This document shows, piece after piece, positions 18,074-27,127 of a stretch of 64,000 bases of DNA. Under the pieces are notes generated by a model. The model was given only the letters and a program-made list of their open reading frames with translations. It searched no databases and was not told the origin of the DNA. Source of the stretch: CAZKGE01 sp964636405 (GTDB lineage: Bacteria; Bacillota; Clostridia; Christensenellales; CAG-138); NCBI GenBank assembly GCA_964636405.1, contig CAZWSI010000008.1, positions 1 to 64,000 on the forward strand, read 5' to 3'. The first letter of the stretch is position 1, and every line of letters starts with the position of its first letter. The position numbers and the translations under genes are program-made.

Positions 18074-18546
18074 GGGTCTTCTCCTCCATCCCGTTTTGAA
18101 GCGGCGCGCTGCTCGTAGGCCGTGATCTCCCCAATGCGGCGGGCATGCCTGTCCACCCCCGAAAACGACGTATCGAGCCAGAGCGCAAGAATCTGCTCCG
18201 CCTCCCCGGCCTCCGTTACCTGCGCGCCGAGGGCGAGCACGTTTGAATCGTTATGCATGCGCGTCAGCCGCGCCTGAAGGGTGTTTACGCAGAGCGCGCA
18301 GCGCACGCCGGGCACCTTGTTTGCCGCGATGCTTACGCCGATGCCCGTTGTGCAGATGACCACGCCACGCGCAAAACGGCCGTCGGCCACGCCCTCCGCC
18401 ACCGCAATGGCAACGGTTGGGTAATCCACGGGCTGTCCGTCGTAGCAGCCAAAATCAACCACGCTATGGCCCGACTTGACAAGAAAGCCTTTGCAGGCCT
18501 CCTTTAAGGCAAACCCGCCATGATCGCATCCGATGGCAATCTGCAT
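18061..18546 (-). CDS. rpiB: Ribose-5-phosphate isomerase B
   Basis: A 161-residue isomerase interconverting ribulose-5-P and ribose-5-P. MQIAIGCDHGGFALK starts the protein; the active-site motif CTTGIGVSIAANKVPGVRCA and the NVLALGAQV helix are typical. Catalytic Cys is in ICTTG. It lies in the prfA-ywlC-rpiB-upp block and overlaps upp. Confidence 0.95.
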   Translation of the reverse strand: MQIAIGCDHGGFALKEACKGFLVKSGHSVVDFGCYDGQPVDYPTVAIAVAEGVADGRFARGVVICTTGIGVSIAANKVPGVRCALCVNTLQARLTRMHNDSNVLALGAQVTEAGEAEQILALWLDTSFSGVDRHARRIGEITAYEQRAASKRDGGEDPCRR

Positions 18547-18570
18547 ATCCGCGCTTCCAATCCCCGTTGT

Positions 18571-19611
18571 TTATACCTCGAGCAGCGAAAACCCCGCAGC
18601 CCGCAAAAGCCTGTTCATGTAGGCCAACCCCTCGTCCTCGGCGGGAATACCCTCCGCCAGAATCAGGTCCGCCTCCAGCTCCATATCGCGGAGCTTTGCA
18701 AAAAGGCTCGCGCAAAGCGTGTCGGGCTTTGCCCTATTCCCAAGTATAACATATTGTTTCCCAAGATAAAAGGCTTTTGTTTGTTCTGTTCCCGCTATGA
18801 CGCAGCGTCTGCCCGAGGCCTCCGCCTCGTCATAGAGCGCGAGAATGGCCCGCGCCGCAGGAAACGGCGCGCCGGAAACCACCCGTACCTCGGCTTCTGG
18901 CGCGTAATGCCGGTATTTCATGCCGGGGGACGCCGCCCTTTCGCCCGCCGCGAGGGGCGCAAGCACGCTCCTTGCCACCTTGACCTCGCCCACGACGCTT
19001 TCAAGCATTTCGCGCGTGATCGCGCCCGGGCGGAGGATGATCGGCGGATTGCCCAGAAGAAGCACGGTGGACTCCACACCGTATTTACACGGCCCACCGT
19101 CCAGAATGAGCGGAATGCGGCCGTCCATATCGGCAAGCACGTGCGCGGCCGTCGTCGGGCTTGGCCTGCCGGAGCGGTTCGCGCTGGGCGCGGCGACGGG
19201 CACGCCCGCCTTCTGGATCATGAGCCGCGCGGTCCTGTCGGCCGGCATGCGAACGGCCACCGTATCAAGCCCCGCCGTCACCGCGTCCGGCACGAGCGCG
19301 CTTTTGGGCGCAACGAGCGTGAGCGGGCCGGGCCAGAAGGTATCCATGAGCGTTTGGGCAAGCGCGGGCGTGCGGAGCCATAGCCTGCGCGTTTCGCTCT
19401 TTTTGGATACGTGAAGAATGAGCGGATTATCCTGCGGGCGGCCCTTCGCCTCAAAGATGCGCAGCACGGCCTCGCCGTCGAGCCCGTTTGCCCCAAGGCC
19501 GTAGACCGTTTCCGTGGGAAACGCGACAAGCTGCCCCGCGCGCAAAAGCGAGGCGGCCTTGCTCGTGCCTGCCTCCGGGTTGCCCAGCGTTCCGACAATC
19601 TCCGTAACCAT
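18571..19611 (-). CDS. ywlC: L-threonylcarbamoyladenylate synthase (Sua5 type)
   Basis: A 346-residue enzyme that makes threonylcarbamoyl-AMP for the tRNA t6A37 modification. The N-terminal YrdC domain (about 1-210) carries GQLVAFPTETVYGLGANG and KGRPQDNPLILH. The C-terminal Sua5 domain (about 220-346) begins near SPGMKYRHYAPEA. The full two-domain length indicates Sua5 and not the short TsaC form. It starts 2 bp after the prfA stop. Confidence 0.95.
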   Translation of the reverse strand: MVTEIVGTLGNPEAGTSKAASLLRAGQLVAFPTETVYGLGANGLDGEAVLRIFEAKGRPQDNPLILHVSKKSETRRLWLRTPALAQTLMDTFWPGPLTLVAPKSALVPDAVTAGLDTVAVRMPADRTARLMIQKAGVPVAAPSANRSGRPSPTTAAHVLADMDGRIPLILDGGPCKYGVESTVLLLGNPPIILRPGAITREMLESVVGEVKVARSVLAPLAAGERAASPGMKYRHYAPEAEVRVVSGAPFPAARAILALYDEAEASGRRCVIAGTEQTKAFYLGKQYVILGNRAKPDTLCASLFAKLRDMELEADLILAEGIPAEDEGLAYMNRLLRAAGFSLLEV

Positions 19612-19612
19612 G

Positions 19613-20680
19613 CTATTCCTCGTGCGCGAGCTTGGCCGTGCGATCCGCGACGATCAAAGCGTCGATGAGCTCGTCCATATCTCCGTCGAGAAAGGCGGGC
19701 AGCTTATAGAGCGTGAGGCCGATGCGGTGATCCGTCACNNNNNNNNNNAAGTTGTAGGTGCGGATGCGTTCGCTGCGGTCGCCGGAGCCGATCTGGCTCT
19801 TGCGCTGGCTGGCAAGCGCCGCATCCTGCTGCGATTGATAAAAATCGTACAGGCGGCTTTTGAGCACGCGCATCGCCTGCTCCTTGTTTTTAAGCTGCGA
19901 TTTTTCATCCTGACAGGACACCACCATGCCCGTGGGCAAATGCGTAATGCGGATGGCGGATTCGGTCTTGTTCACGTGCTGGCCGCCCGCGCCGCTGGAA
20001 CGATAGGTGTCGATGCGCAGATCGGCTTCCTTCAGCTCCACGGAAACGTCATCCACCTCGGGCAGCACCGCCACGGTGGCGGCGCTTGTGTGGATGCGGC
20101 CCTGGGATTCCGTTTCAGGCACGCGCTGCACGCGGTGCACGCCGCTTTCATATTTAAGGCGGCTGTACGCGCCGCGCCGCCCGCCCAGCGAGAGCACAAC
20201 CTCCTTTACGCCGCCCATATCGGTCATATTGTTGGTGATGTACTCCACGCGGTAGCCGCTGCGCTCCGCATAGCGCAGGTACATGCGCAATAGATCCGCT
20301 CCGAAAAGCGACGCTTCGTCCCCGCCTGTGCCAGCTCGAATCTCAAGGATTACGTCGCGCTCGTCGTTTGGGTCCTTGGGCAAAAGCAGCGCGCGAAGCG
20401 ACGCCTCCCGATCCGCGCAAAGCGCCTCCTGCTGGGCAATTTCGCCGTGCACAAGCTCCTTCATCTCCGCGTCGAGGGGCGTAGCAAGCAGCTCCCGGCA
20501 TTCGGCAAGCTCCGTAACCGCCTTTTCGTACGCGTCAAAGGCAGCGACGATTTCTTCCAGCGCCGCGTGCTCCTTTACCATTTCGCGCCACGCGTCCCGA
20601 TCGGACATCGCGTCCGGCTCGGACATGCGCGCGCCGAGCGCTTCATATCGGGCCTTCAGACCCCGGCATTTTTCCAGCAT
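19613..20680 (-). CDS. prfA: Peptide chain release factor 1 (contains assembly gap)
   Basis: Terminates translation at UAA and UAG. The stop-codon reading PxT tripeptide is PET at residues 188-190, and the catalytic GGQ is at 232-234 in SSGAGGQHVNK. A run of ten N (19739-19748) interrupts the conserved sequence between RIRTYN and VTDHR. RF1 proteins have FPQGR there, so 13 bases are expected where 10 N are written. The frame is still open with the written length, but one residue is missing. AACGGAGG precedes ATG 20680. The modifying enzyme PrmC is encoded two genes upstream. Confidence 0.96.
   Translation of the reverse strand: MLEKCRGLKARYEALGARMSEPDAMSDRDAWREMVKEHAALEEIVAAFDAYEKAVTELAECRELLATPLDAEMKELVHGEIAQQEALCADREASLRALLLPKDPNDERDVILEIRAGTGGDEASLFGADLLRMYLRYAERSGYRVEYITNNMTDMGGVKEVVLSLGGRRGAYSRLKYESGVHRVQRVPETESQGRIHTSAATVAVLPEVDDVSVELKEADLRIDTYRSSGAGGQHVNKTESAIRITHLPTGMVVSCQDEKSQLKNKEQAMRVLKSRLYDFYQSQQDAALASQRKSQIGSGDRSERIRTYNXXXXVTDHRIGLTLYKLPAFLDGDMDELIDALIVADRTAKLAHEE
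19739..19748. other. Assembly gap (10 N) inside prfA
   Basis: Ten undetermined bases, the usual nominal scaffold-gap length. Conservation of RF1 suggests the true missing stretch is 13 nt. Confidence 0.95.
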
Positions 20681-20690
20681 GGTTCCTCCG

Positions 20691-21989
20691 TTAATGCATC
20701 AGCGGGACAACGTCCGTCCCCGCCGTTTGCGTAATATGCGCAGCCACGGTAGCCGCGCGGCTCGCAGCGTCCGTCAGGCGCGCGGAATGCGTCATGCGCG
20801 CCGCGTCTTCATAGCACGCGAGGGTTTCCACATACTCCCGGCCATCTTCATACGTGGACAGAATCGCGAGCGGGAGATAGGAGGCGTCCAGAAGCGAAAC
20901 CGCGCCGTCCGCCGTTTTTTGCAGCCGCAGACGGACAAAGAGTCCCCCGTTGTGCGTAAGCTCCGACATGCGCAGGAGGCAATTGCCCAGCGAATAGGCG
21001 ACAAGGCCCGTATAGCTTCCGCCGTTTCGCTCCACCGTTACATATTCAAAGGGCTGCACCGTGTGCGGATGCGCGCCCAGCACCGCGTCCGCGCCAAGCG
21101 ATAATAGCGTTTTGGCCGCCTCGCGCGTAAGCGCCGCGGGCGTTTCCGCATACTCCTCATCCCAATGCGCAAAGACGATCACAAACTCCGCCCCGGCCTC
21201 GCGGCAGCGCGCGATATCTGCGGAAAGCAGCTCCGTATCCGCCGCGCGCGACACGAGATAAGATAGCTCGTAGCGCCCAAATCCGCTCACGTCGTTGAAA
21301 ACCGAGGTACAGGCCACAAGGCCCACTTTTACGCCGCCCGCGTCAAGCACAAGCGGGCTTGTCTCGCGCTCCTTTACGGAGCGAAAGGTGCCCGTGTGCG
21401 GCAGCTCCGCCGCGTCCAGCGCGTCGAGGGTGGCAAACACCCCGTCCGCGCCCCGGTCAAGAAAATGATTGTTCGCCGTGGTCACCGCGTCCACGCCCAG
21501 GGAACGAAGGCAGGCGGCCAGCGAATCCGGCGCGTTGAAGCTGCCGTAGTTATTCTTGCCCGACGCGCCGCCCGAATACCCGGCCTTGCGGCCCGCAAGC
21601 GGCGTTTCGAGATTGACGCACATCAAATCGACGCTTTGAAAGAGCGCCGCCACACCCGTAAAGGCCTCGGAAAAATCGTAACGCTGTGCAGCGGAATCAT
21701 ACGCCGCCGCAAGCTGCCGCTGCGTCATGGAAACGTCCCCCGCCGCACCGATTGTCACGACGAGCGGCGCGGCCGCGTCGGACGCGGGCGTGGGGGCGGC
21801 AGGCGTGAAGCTAGCCTCCGCTTCCGGCGCAAGTTCCAGAGCAAAAACGGCGGGCTCGACCGTTTGCGCGGGCGGCGTTTCGGCGGCCGCCGGCACGGAG
21901 GGCGCGCAGGCGCCGAGAGTAAGCAGCAAAGCGTTCGCGCAAAGAAGCGCCACGATCCTTCGCGAACCTCCGGCGGACTCTTTGCTCAT
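20691..21989 (-). CDS. CapA-family lipoprotein (PGA_cap metallophosphatase-like)
   Basis: A 432-residue protein. Signal peptide with lipobox LGAC, an Ala/Pro-rich linker to about residue 70, then the PGA_cap domain: GAAGDVSMT, CVNLETPL, TTANNHFLDRGADG, FAHWDEEY and GAHPHTVQPFE. These are the metal-ligand motifs of a calcineurin-like fold. CapA/PgsA is linked to poly-gamma-glutamate capsule, but no capB/capC genes are in the window. It is inserted between prmC and prfA, with an ATGA overlap on prmC. Confidence 0.85.
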   Translation of the reverse strand: MSKESAGGSRRIVALLCANALLLTLGACAPSVPAAAETPPAQTVEPAVFALELAPEAEASFTPAAPTPASDAAAPLVVTIGAAGDVSMTQRQLAAAYDSAAQRYDFSEAFTGVAALFQSVDLMCVNLETPLAGRKAGYSGGASGKNNYGSFNAPDSLAACLRSLGVDAVTTANNHFLDRGADGVFATLDALDAAELPHTGTFRSVKERETSPLVLDAGGVKVGLVACTSVFNDVSGFGRYELSYLVSRAADTELLSADIARCREAGAEFVIVFAHWDEEYAETPAALTREAAKTLLSLGADAVLGAHPHTVQPFEYVTVERNGGSYTGLVAYSLGNCLLRMSELTHNGGLFVRLRLQKTADGAVSLLDASYLPLAILSTYEDGREYVETLACYEDAARMTHSARLTDAASRAATVAAHITQTAGTDVVPLMH

Positions 21990-22801
21990 AAACTCACCTC
22001 CGCCACGCGCGGATGGCCCGAAAGATCGGGCCGGACGACCGTTTGCGCGCCAAAGATCGTTTTTGCCGCGCTTTCCTGCGTATCGCCGATTTCCATAAGC
22101 AGCGCGCCGCCGGGGTTGAGAAACGCGCGGTAGGCCGCCTCGATGCGGCGGTAAAAATCCAGCCCGTCCGCGCCGCCATGCAGCGCCATGCGCGGCTCAA
22201 AGGCCAGTTCTTGCTGCAAAGCTTCAAAATCCGCGTCGGAAAGATACGGCGGGTTTACGGTGATCAGATCAAAGCGGCCCGATACGGGCGCGAACAAATC
22301 GCCTTGCGCAAAACGGATGGACGCCCCATGCCGCGCGGCGTTCTTCTCGGCGAGCGCAAGGGCCTCGGCGGAAAGATCGGTCGCGGTCACGGCAAGGCCG
22401 CCAAGCTTTGCAAGCGAAACGGCCACGCACCCCGTGCCCGTGCATAGATCCAGCGCCGCGCTATACCCGCGTTCCTTTGCAAGCTCGAGCGCGCGCGCCG
22501 CAAGCGGCTCCGTATCCTGCCGCGGGATCAGCGCCGCGGGCGAAACGAAAAAATCCAGTCCCATAAAGGACCACTCGCCCAAAATATATTGCAGCGGCTC
22601 CCCCGTCTCCCGGCGGGCCACGTCGTCAAAAAAGGCGACGAGCGCCTCCGGCGTAAGCGGTGCGTCCCGATGAAGGAAAAGAGCGCCGGGCGGAACGCCA
22701 AGATGCGCCGCCATCAGCAGTCTGGATTGCTGCTCCGCCTCCTCGCCCGCCACGGGCGCAAAACGGAGTTGCGCAAGGCGCATGGCCTCCCCCGCCGTCA
22801 C
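21986..22801 (-). CDS. prmC: Peptide chain release factor N5-glutamine methyltransferase
   Basis: A 271-residue SAM-dependent methyltransferase that methylates the Gln of the GGQ motif in release factors. An N-terminal helical domain is followed by the SAM fold with LDLCTGTGCVAVSLAKLG and the catalytic NPPY in LITVNPPYLSD. It overlaps both yqhQ and capA by 4 bp. Confidence 0.95.
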   Translation of the reverse strand: MTAGEAMRLAQLRFAPVAGEEAEQQSRLLMAAHLGVPPGALFLHRDAPLTPEALVAFFDDVARRETGEPLQYILGEWSFMGLDFFVSPAALIPRQDTEPLAARALELAKERGYSAALDLCTGTGCVAVSLAKLGGLAVTATDLSAEALALAEKNAARHGASIRFAQGDLFAPVSGRFDLITVNPPYLSDADFEALQQELAFEPRMALHGGADGLDFYRRIEAAYRAFLNPGGALLMEIGDTQESAAKTIFGAQTVVRPDLSGHPRVAEVSL

Positions 22802-23823
22802 GCCTTGGCCTCCTCCGCAGATTCCGCAGCAAAGTTGGCCGTTTCCGACGCCGCGCCCGAGCCCTGCCGGGTTCCCTCCGGGGCCGGCTCCAAAGCTTTT
22901 TCGGGCGGCTTACCGTCGGCCATAGCCAAATCGAAGGCGGCGATGGCAACCTCGATCATGGCCGGCTCCGGCTCGCGGGTGGTGAGATATTGCAGCCCCA
23001 TGCCCGGCGCGCGCACAATGCGCGCAACGAGGCCGTCGCTTGCCGCCGCCAACTTGAGCACCTCATAGGAAATGCCCGCCACCACGGGCAAAAACAGCAG
23101 ACGCGTAGCAAGGCGCAGCAGCAAATTCTCGCTGTAGGGCAGCAGTGCGAAAAACAGAATGGATATCGCCATGACCAAAAACAGATAGTTCGTTCCGCAG
23201 CGCGGGTGCAGCCGCGAATACCGCATGGCGTTTTCGGGCGTAAGGGGTGCGTCGTGCTCATAGCAGGCGATGGTTTTGTGCTCCGCGCCATGGTACATGA
23301 ACAGATGCTTGATATCCTTCATCGTCGAGATGGCGCAGATATAGCCAAGGAAAACCAGCAGCCGCACCACGCCCTCGGAAAGGCTTTTCCAGATGCGGGG
23401 CGCGTTTTCGCCCCAAGGGATGAGCTGCGTGACAAGCGAGGGCAAAAACACGAACAGGCCGATTGCAAGCAGCACCGCAAGCACCACGCCAACGCCTATG
23501 GTCACATCCATAGCCGATTTGCCGAGCGTTTTTGCGAGCCACTTTTCAAACTTCGACGGCTCCTCGTCGATGGCTACGCCCGCAATCTCCGCCGAGCGCG
23601 TGATCATGCGCATGCCGGTTGACAGCGATTCCACAAACGCCACCACACCGCGCACCACGGGCAGGCCCAGAAAGGTGCCTGGCTTGGCCTTGGTCTCGCC
23701 GCACGTATATTCCGTTAAGATGCTTCCGTCGGCCTTCCGTACGGCCAGCGCAATGGCGCCCGACTGGTTTTTCATCATCACGCCGTCGAGCACCGCCTGC
23801 CCGCCGACCAAACACTTTTTCAT
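22798..23823 (-). CDS. yqhQ: DUF1385 membrane protein (YqhQ family)
   Basis: About 341 residues. ATG 23823 (MKKCLVGGQAVLDGVMMK) matches the family start. Several hydrophobic segments are present (IGVGVVLAVLLAIGLFVF; VRLLVFLGYICAI; NYLFLVMAISILFFALL) along with the conserved MYHGAEHKTIACYEH motif, whose His/Glu/Cys residues suggest metal binding. The function is unknown. Its position next to prmC/prfA and rpmE is conserved in Firmicutes. The C-terminal Ala/Glu-rich tail of about 50 residues looks disordered. Confidence 0.9.
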   Translation of the reverse strand: MKKCLVGGQAVLDGVMMKNQSGAIALAVRKADGSILTEYTCGETKAKPGTFLGLPVVRGVVAFVESLSTGMRMITRSAEIAGVAIDEEPSKFEKWLAKTLGKSAMDVTIGVGVVLAVLLAIGLFVFLPSLVTQLIPWGENAPRIWKSLSEGVVRLLVFLGYICAISTMKDIKHLFMYHGAEHKTIACYEHDAPLTPENAMRYSRLHPRCGTNYLFLVMAISILFFALLPYSENLLLRLATRLLFLPVVAGISYEVLKLAAASDGLVARIVRAPGMGLQYLTTREPEPAMIEVAIAAFDLAMADGKPPEKALEPAPEGTRQGSGAASETANFAAESAEEAKA

Positions 23824-23972
23824 ATCCGCGACCTTCCCTTCCTTCCGCCTCGCGGCGAGCGCCGAAAAGCGGGTTTGAAAGCGCCGCCCGGCTTCCCGCG
23901 TCCCTGCGCCATCGGTGTGTATGTTACCATAATCCTGTCGGCTTCGCAAGGCGCTCCGGCGCATTGCCGATA

Positions 23973-24012
23973 CAAAGGAAGAACCCGCCTTCCGCTGCTT
24001 GCGGAGGACGGG
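23973..24012 (-). terminator. Terminator downstream of rpmE
   Basis: On the (-) strand CCCGTCCTCCGC (24012-24001) pairs with GCGGAAGGCGGG (23995-23984) around a 5-nt loop, with one mismatch and a wobble. It is followed by TTCTTCCTTTG. Confidence 0.7.
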
Positions 24013-24059
24013 CCCTAAAACCTTTACACGTTTCTCTCCCGGCGCGCGCGCTGGGAAAA

Positions 24060-24257
24060 TCAGATGCCGTAACGCTTCTTGAAGCGATCGACACGGCCGC
24101 CGCTATCGACCAGCTTTTGCTTGCCGGTGAAGAACGGGTGGCACTTGCTGCAGATTTCGACCTTCAGCTCAGGCTTGGTGGAGTACGTGGTAAACGTCTC
24201 GCCGCAAGCGCAGCGAACGGTCGATACGCCATACTTGGGATGGATGCCCTGCTTCAT
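24060..24257 (-). CDS. rpmE: 50S ribosomal protein L31 (zinc form)
   Basis: A 65-residue ribosomal protein. The C+ (zinc-binding) type is shown by CAC near residue 16 and CSKC at 37-40. MKQGIHPKYG is the family start. GTAAGGAGTG precedes ATG 24257, and the gene has its own promoter and terminator between rho and yqhQ. Confidence 0.98.
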   Translation of the reverse strand: MKQGIHPKYGVSTVRCACGETFTTYSTKPELKVEICSKCHPFFTGKQKLVDSGGRVDRFKKRYGI

Positions 24258-24292
24258 AAAATATCACTCCTTACAAAAACCGTACCTTGGCT

Positions 24293-24321
24293 ATTATAAC
24301 CACGGCCCGCGCAAAAAGCAA
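24293..24321 (-). promoter_or_regulatory. Sigma-A promoter of rpmE
   Basis: -35 TTGCTT (24321-24316), 17-bp spacer, -10 TATAAT (24298-24293), about 36 bp ahead of the rpmE start codon. Confidence 0.8.
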
Positions 24322-24343
24322 CTGTTATTTTCAGAAAAAACGC

Positions 24344-26263
24344 CTATTTTCCGTAGCGGTTCGAGGCCATGGTGGTGTAGCCCTCTTTTTCGTAGATGCT
24401 CACCCAGTCCTTGAGCCGCTGGAGGAATTCTTCATTCGTGGCGGTTTTCTCCAGCATGCCGATAAACTGCTCCGTTACGTCCGCCGGATTGCCGCCAGAG
24501 AGCACGCGGCGGATGGTGCGCACGCCCTCGAGCTCCTCCTGCGAAAGCAGCAAATCCTCGCGGCGCGTGCCCGATTTATAGATATCGATGGCCGGGAAGA
24601 TGCGCTTCTCGGACAGCTTGCGGTCCAGATGAATCTCCATATTGCCCGTGCCCTTGAATTCCTCATAAACCATATCGTCCATGCGGCTGCCCGTTTCGGT
24701 CAGGGCCGTCGCAATCACCGTAAGGCTTCCGCCGTTTTCGATGTTGCGCGCGGCGCCAAAGAAGCGCTTGGGCTTGTGCAGCGCGCCGGGATCCATGCCG
24801 CCGGAAAGCGTCCTGCCCGTGGGCGGGATGGTCAGATTATAGGCGCGCGCAAGGCGCGTCAGGCTGTCCATGAGGATGACCACGTCCTTGCCGTGCTCGA
24901 CAAGGCGCATGGCGCGCTCAAGCACCATTTCGGCCACGCGGGTGTGATGCTCCGGCAGCTCGTCAAAGGTGGAATACAGCACCTCGCCCTTGATGGAGCG
25001 CTGCATATCGGTCACTTCCTCGGGCCGCTCGTCGATGAGCAGCACGATCAGGTGCGATTCGGGGTAATTCTTCGCGATGCCGTTTGCAATGCTCTTAAGG
25101 AGCGTTGTTTTGCCCGCCTTGGGCTGGGACACGATCATGGCGCGCTGGCCCTTGCCAACGGGCGCGACCAAATCGATGAGGCGGATGGCCAGATTGTTCT
25201 GCCCCACATACTCGAGGGTGTAGCGCTCGTCGGGGAAAATGGGCACAAGCTCCTCAAAGGGTTTGCGGTCGGCCAAGCTGTCCGGCGGATCGCCGTTGAC
25301 GGCCGTAATGTACAAAAGCGCGAGAAAGCGCTCGCCCTCCTTGGAGGGGCGCGTTTTGCCCGTTACCAAATCGCCCGTGCGCAGCCCGAAACGCCGAATC
25401 TGCGCGATAGACACGTATACGTCGCGCTGGCCGGAAAGATAGTTCTCGGATCGCAGGAAGCCGTAGCCGTCCGGCAGCACCTCGAGCACACCCTCCGCGT
25501 CGCCGCAATCGCCCGTTTGGAGCATCTCTGGCACGGCCGGGTTGCTCGTCCCGTAATCCTTATTGTAATAGCCCTCCTGCCGGTTGCGGTAGCGGCGGTC
25601 GTCGTCAAAGCCCTCCGCGCCGGCGTAGCCGCCCTGATACCCGCCCTGCTGGTACGGCTGCTGATACCCCTGCTGATACGGCTGCTGATAGCCCTGCTGA
25701 TACGGCTGCTGATAGCCCTGCTGATAGCCGGCGCCCTGCTGCTGATACCCGCCGCTTTGGTAACCGCCCTGCTGATAGCCGCGCTGCGCATAGCTCTGCT
25801 GCGCGCCGCCGCCATAGCTCTTGCGCGGCTGATAGCCCTGCTGCCTGCCGGTATTCGCATTGTTGTCGTAGTAAATCTTATGGGGCTGATACCCGCTCTG
25901 GCGCTGGGTGCTGCCGTTATAGCCGCGCGCGCGGTACGGCTCGCGCTCCGCGTCCCCCGCAGTGGGATTCTCGGACGGCTCCGCGCCCTGCAAAGCGGCC
26001 TGCGACGCCTCGACGGCTGCGGATTCCGCCGATACAGGCGCGATCTCGGCGCTTGGCGCTTCCATGCGCGGCGCTTCGTCGCAAGCAGCGGACACGGGCG
26101 CGCTTGCCTGCGCTTGCGCGGCGTTTTTGCCCGGCACGCCCCCCGCCATGATGATTTCGACCAATTCCGCCTTGCGGTATTTCGTCACTGATTTTACGCC
26201 CTGAAGCTTCGCGATTTCATACAAATCAGAGACGCTCTTGGCCTCAAGTTGTTCCTTATTCAA
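24344..26263 (-). CDS. rho: Transcription termination factor Rho with prion-like insert
   Basis: A 639-residue hexameric RNA helicase. The Rho_N helical domain is at about 1-42. An Ala/Glu linker runs to 108, then a low-complexity Q/Y/G/N-rich tract fills about 112-238. The RNA-binding cold-shock-like domain (LPDGYGFLRSENYLSGQRDVYV) starts near 245, and the P-loop PKAGKT is at 381-386. The catalytic core is complete; the extra length over the roughly 420-residue E. coli protein comes mainly from the insert. Such inserts are known in some Rho proteins, including a reported prion-forming domain in Clostridium botulinum Rho. Confidence 0.97.
   Translation of the reverse strand: MNKEQLEAKSVSDLYEIAKLQGVKSVTKYRKAELVEIIMAGGVPGKNAAQAQASAPVSAACDEAPRMEAPSAEIAPVSAESAAVEASQAALQGAEPSENPTAGDAEREPYRARGYNGSTQRQSGYQPHKIYYDNNANTGRQQGYQPRKSYGGGAQQSYAQRGYQQGGYQSGGYQQQGAGYQQGYQQPYQQGYQQPYQQGYQQPYQQGGYQGGYAGAEGFDDDRRYRNRQEGYYNKDYGTSNPAVPEMLQTGDCGDAEGVLEVLPDGYGFLRSENYLSGQRDVYVSIAQIRRFGLRTGDLVTGKTRPSKEGERFLALLYITAVNGDPPDSLADRKPFEELVPIFPDERYTLEYVGQNNLAIRLIDLVAPVGKGQRAMIVSQPKAGKTTLLKSIANGIAKNYPESHLIVLLIDERPEEVTDMQRSIKGEVLYSTFDELPEHHTRVAEMVLERAMRLVEHGKDVVILMDSLTRLARAYNLTIPPTGRTLSGGMDPGALHKPKRFFGAARNIENGGSLTVIATALTETGSRMDDMVYEEFKGTGNMEIHLDRKLSEKRIFPAIDIYKSGTRREDLLLSQEELEGVRTIRRVLSGGNPADVTEQFIGMLEKTATNEEFLQRLKDWVSIYEKEGYTTMASNRYGK
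25646..25717 (-). repeat. Three 24-bp tandem repeats in rho (GYQQPYQQ)
   Basis: Residues 183-206 of Rho are three copies of GYQQPYQQ, encoded by near-identical 24-bp units. They are surrounded by further GYQQ/GGYQ variants from about residue 161 to 213. Confidence 0.9.
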
Positions 26264-26350
26264 AGACTTCTCCTCTCTACCGATGCCATGCCATAGAACT
26301 ATGGAATACGACGATGCAAAAAATTCCCGACTTGTTTTTCATACGGCTTT

Positions 26351-26379
26351 AGCATACTGAATTATCCTACGTTTGTCAA
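26351..26379 (-). promoter_or_regulatory. Sigma-A promoter of rho
   Basis: -35 TTGACA (26379-26374), 17-bp spacer, -10 TATGCT (26356-26351). The resulting leader is about 80 nt. Confidence 0.8.
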
Positions 26380-26503
26380 GAACGGGCGACAGCATTTTTG
26401 CCCATTTCCAACGGTGTGACAAAAATTTCAAAATCGCCATTTTGCTATCATAATTCTCTCGCGGCGGGCATATCCTGCACCAATCTACTGCGGGGGGTTG
26501 CAT

Positions 26504-26797
26504 ATGGAACGACGCGAAAGCGACCTGGGAAAGCTGCGGCCGCGGGCCCACAGCGTACACATCAATAACCGCATGCGCGTGAGCATCACGGGCGTGCTGG
26601 ACGTGGAAAGCTTTAACGAGCAGGACGTTATGCTGCTTACGGAGGCCGGGCCCTTAAACCTTGTCGGCACGGGCATGCATCTGGCGCGGCTGAATCTCGA
26701 GGACGGGCAGATCTCCATCGAAGGCGAAATCCTGGCGCTCGATTACGAGCCGCCCGAGCAGGAAAAGCGCGGTCTCTTTACAAAGGTATTCCGCTGA
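26504..26797 (+). CDS. yabP: Spore cortex protein YabP (YabP/YqfC family)
   Basis: A 97-residue protein with HSVHINNRMRVSITGVLDVESF and the LNLVGTGMHLARLNLEDG/ISIEGEILALDY core of the YabP/YqfC family, needed for cortex formation in the mother cell during sporulation. ATG 26504 has a G-run (26492-26497) upstream; a TTG at 26498 is an alternative. It overlaps yabQ at TGATG. A sigma-E promoter would be expected, but I cannot identify one with confidence. Confidence 0.9.
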   Translation: MERRESDLGKLRPRAHSVHINNRMRVSITGVLDVESFNEQDVMLLTEAGPLNLVGTGMHLARLNLEDGQISIEGEILALDYEPPEQEKRGLFTKVFR

Positions 26798-27108
26798 TGG
26801 AGGGCATGAACAATACCCTCGTTCAGCCCGCGTCCTTTCTTATATTTATGTATGGAGGCGTGGTGCTCGGACTGATCGGCTGCGTTTTTACCCGGCTGCG
26901 CGCACGCTTTCCGGGGCGCGCCTTCTGCGGCCTTTGCGACGCGCTGCTTGCTCTCTCCTTCTTTATTGTCTGTGCCGCGTGTTTTCTTGTGGGGACGCGC
27001 GGCGTGCTCCGCCTCTATGGGTTTTTGGGCCTTGCTCTGGGGCTGCTTCTGGCGCGAAGCAGCTTTGGCGCGCTGCCAATCCCCCTTGTGGGAAAAAAGA
27101 AATCGTAA
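26797..27108 (+). CDS. yabQ: Spore cortex membrane protein YabQ
   Basis: A 103-residue membrane protein with about three hydrophobic helices (residues 10-30, 47-65 and 70-92), the size and layout of YabQ, which localises to the forespore outer membrane and is required for cortex synthesis. It is translationally coupled to yabP (TGATG) and ends with a basic KKKS tail. Identification rests on context and hydropathy more than on sequence motifs. Confidence 0.8.
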   Translation: MEGMNNTLVQPASFLIFMYGGVVLGLIGCVFTRLRARFPGRAFCGLCDALLALSFFIVCAACFLVGTRGVLRLYGFLGLALGLLLARSSFGALPIPLVGKKKS

Positions 27109-27127
27109 ATTCGCCTGTGCAAAGGGC

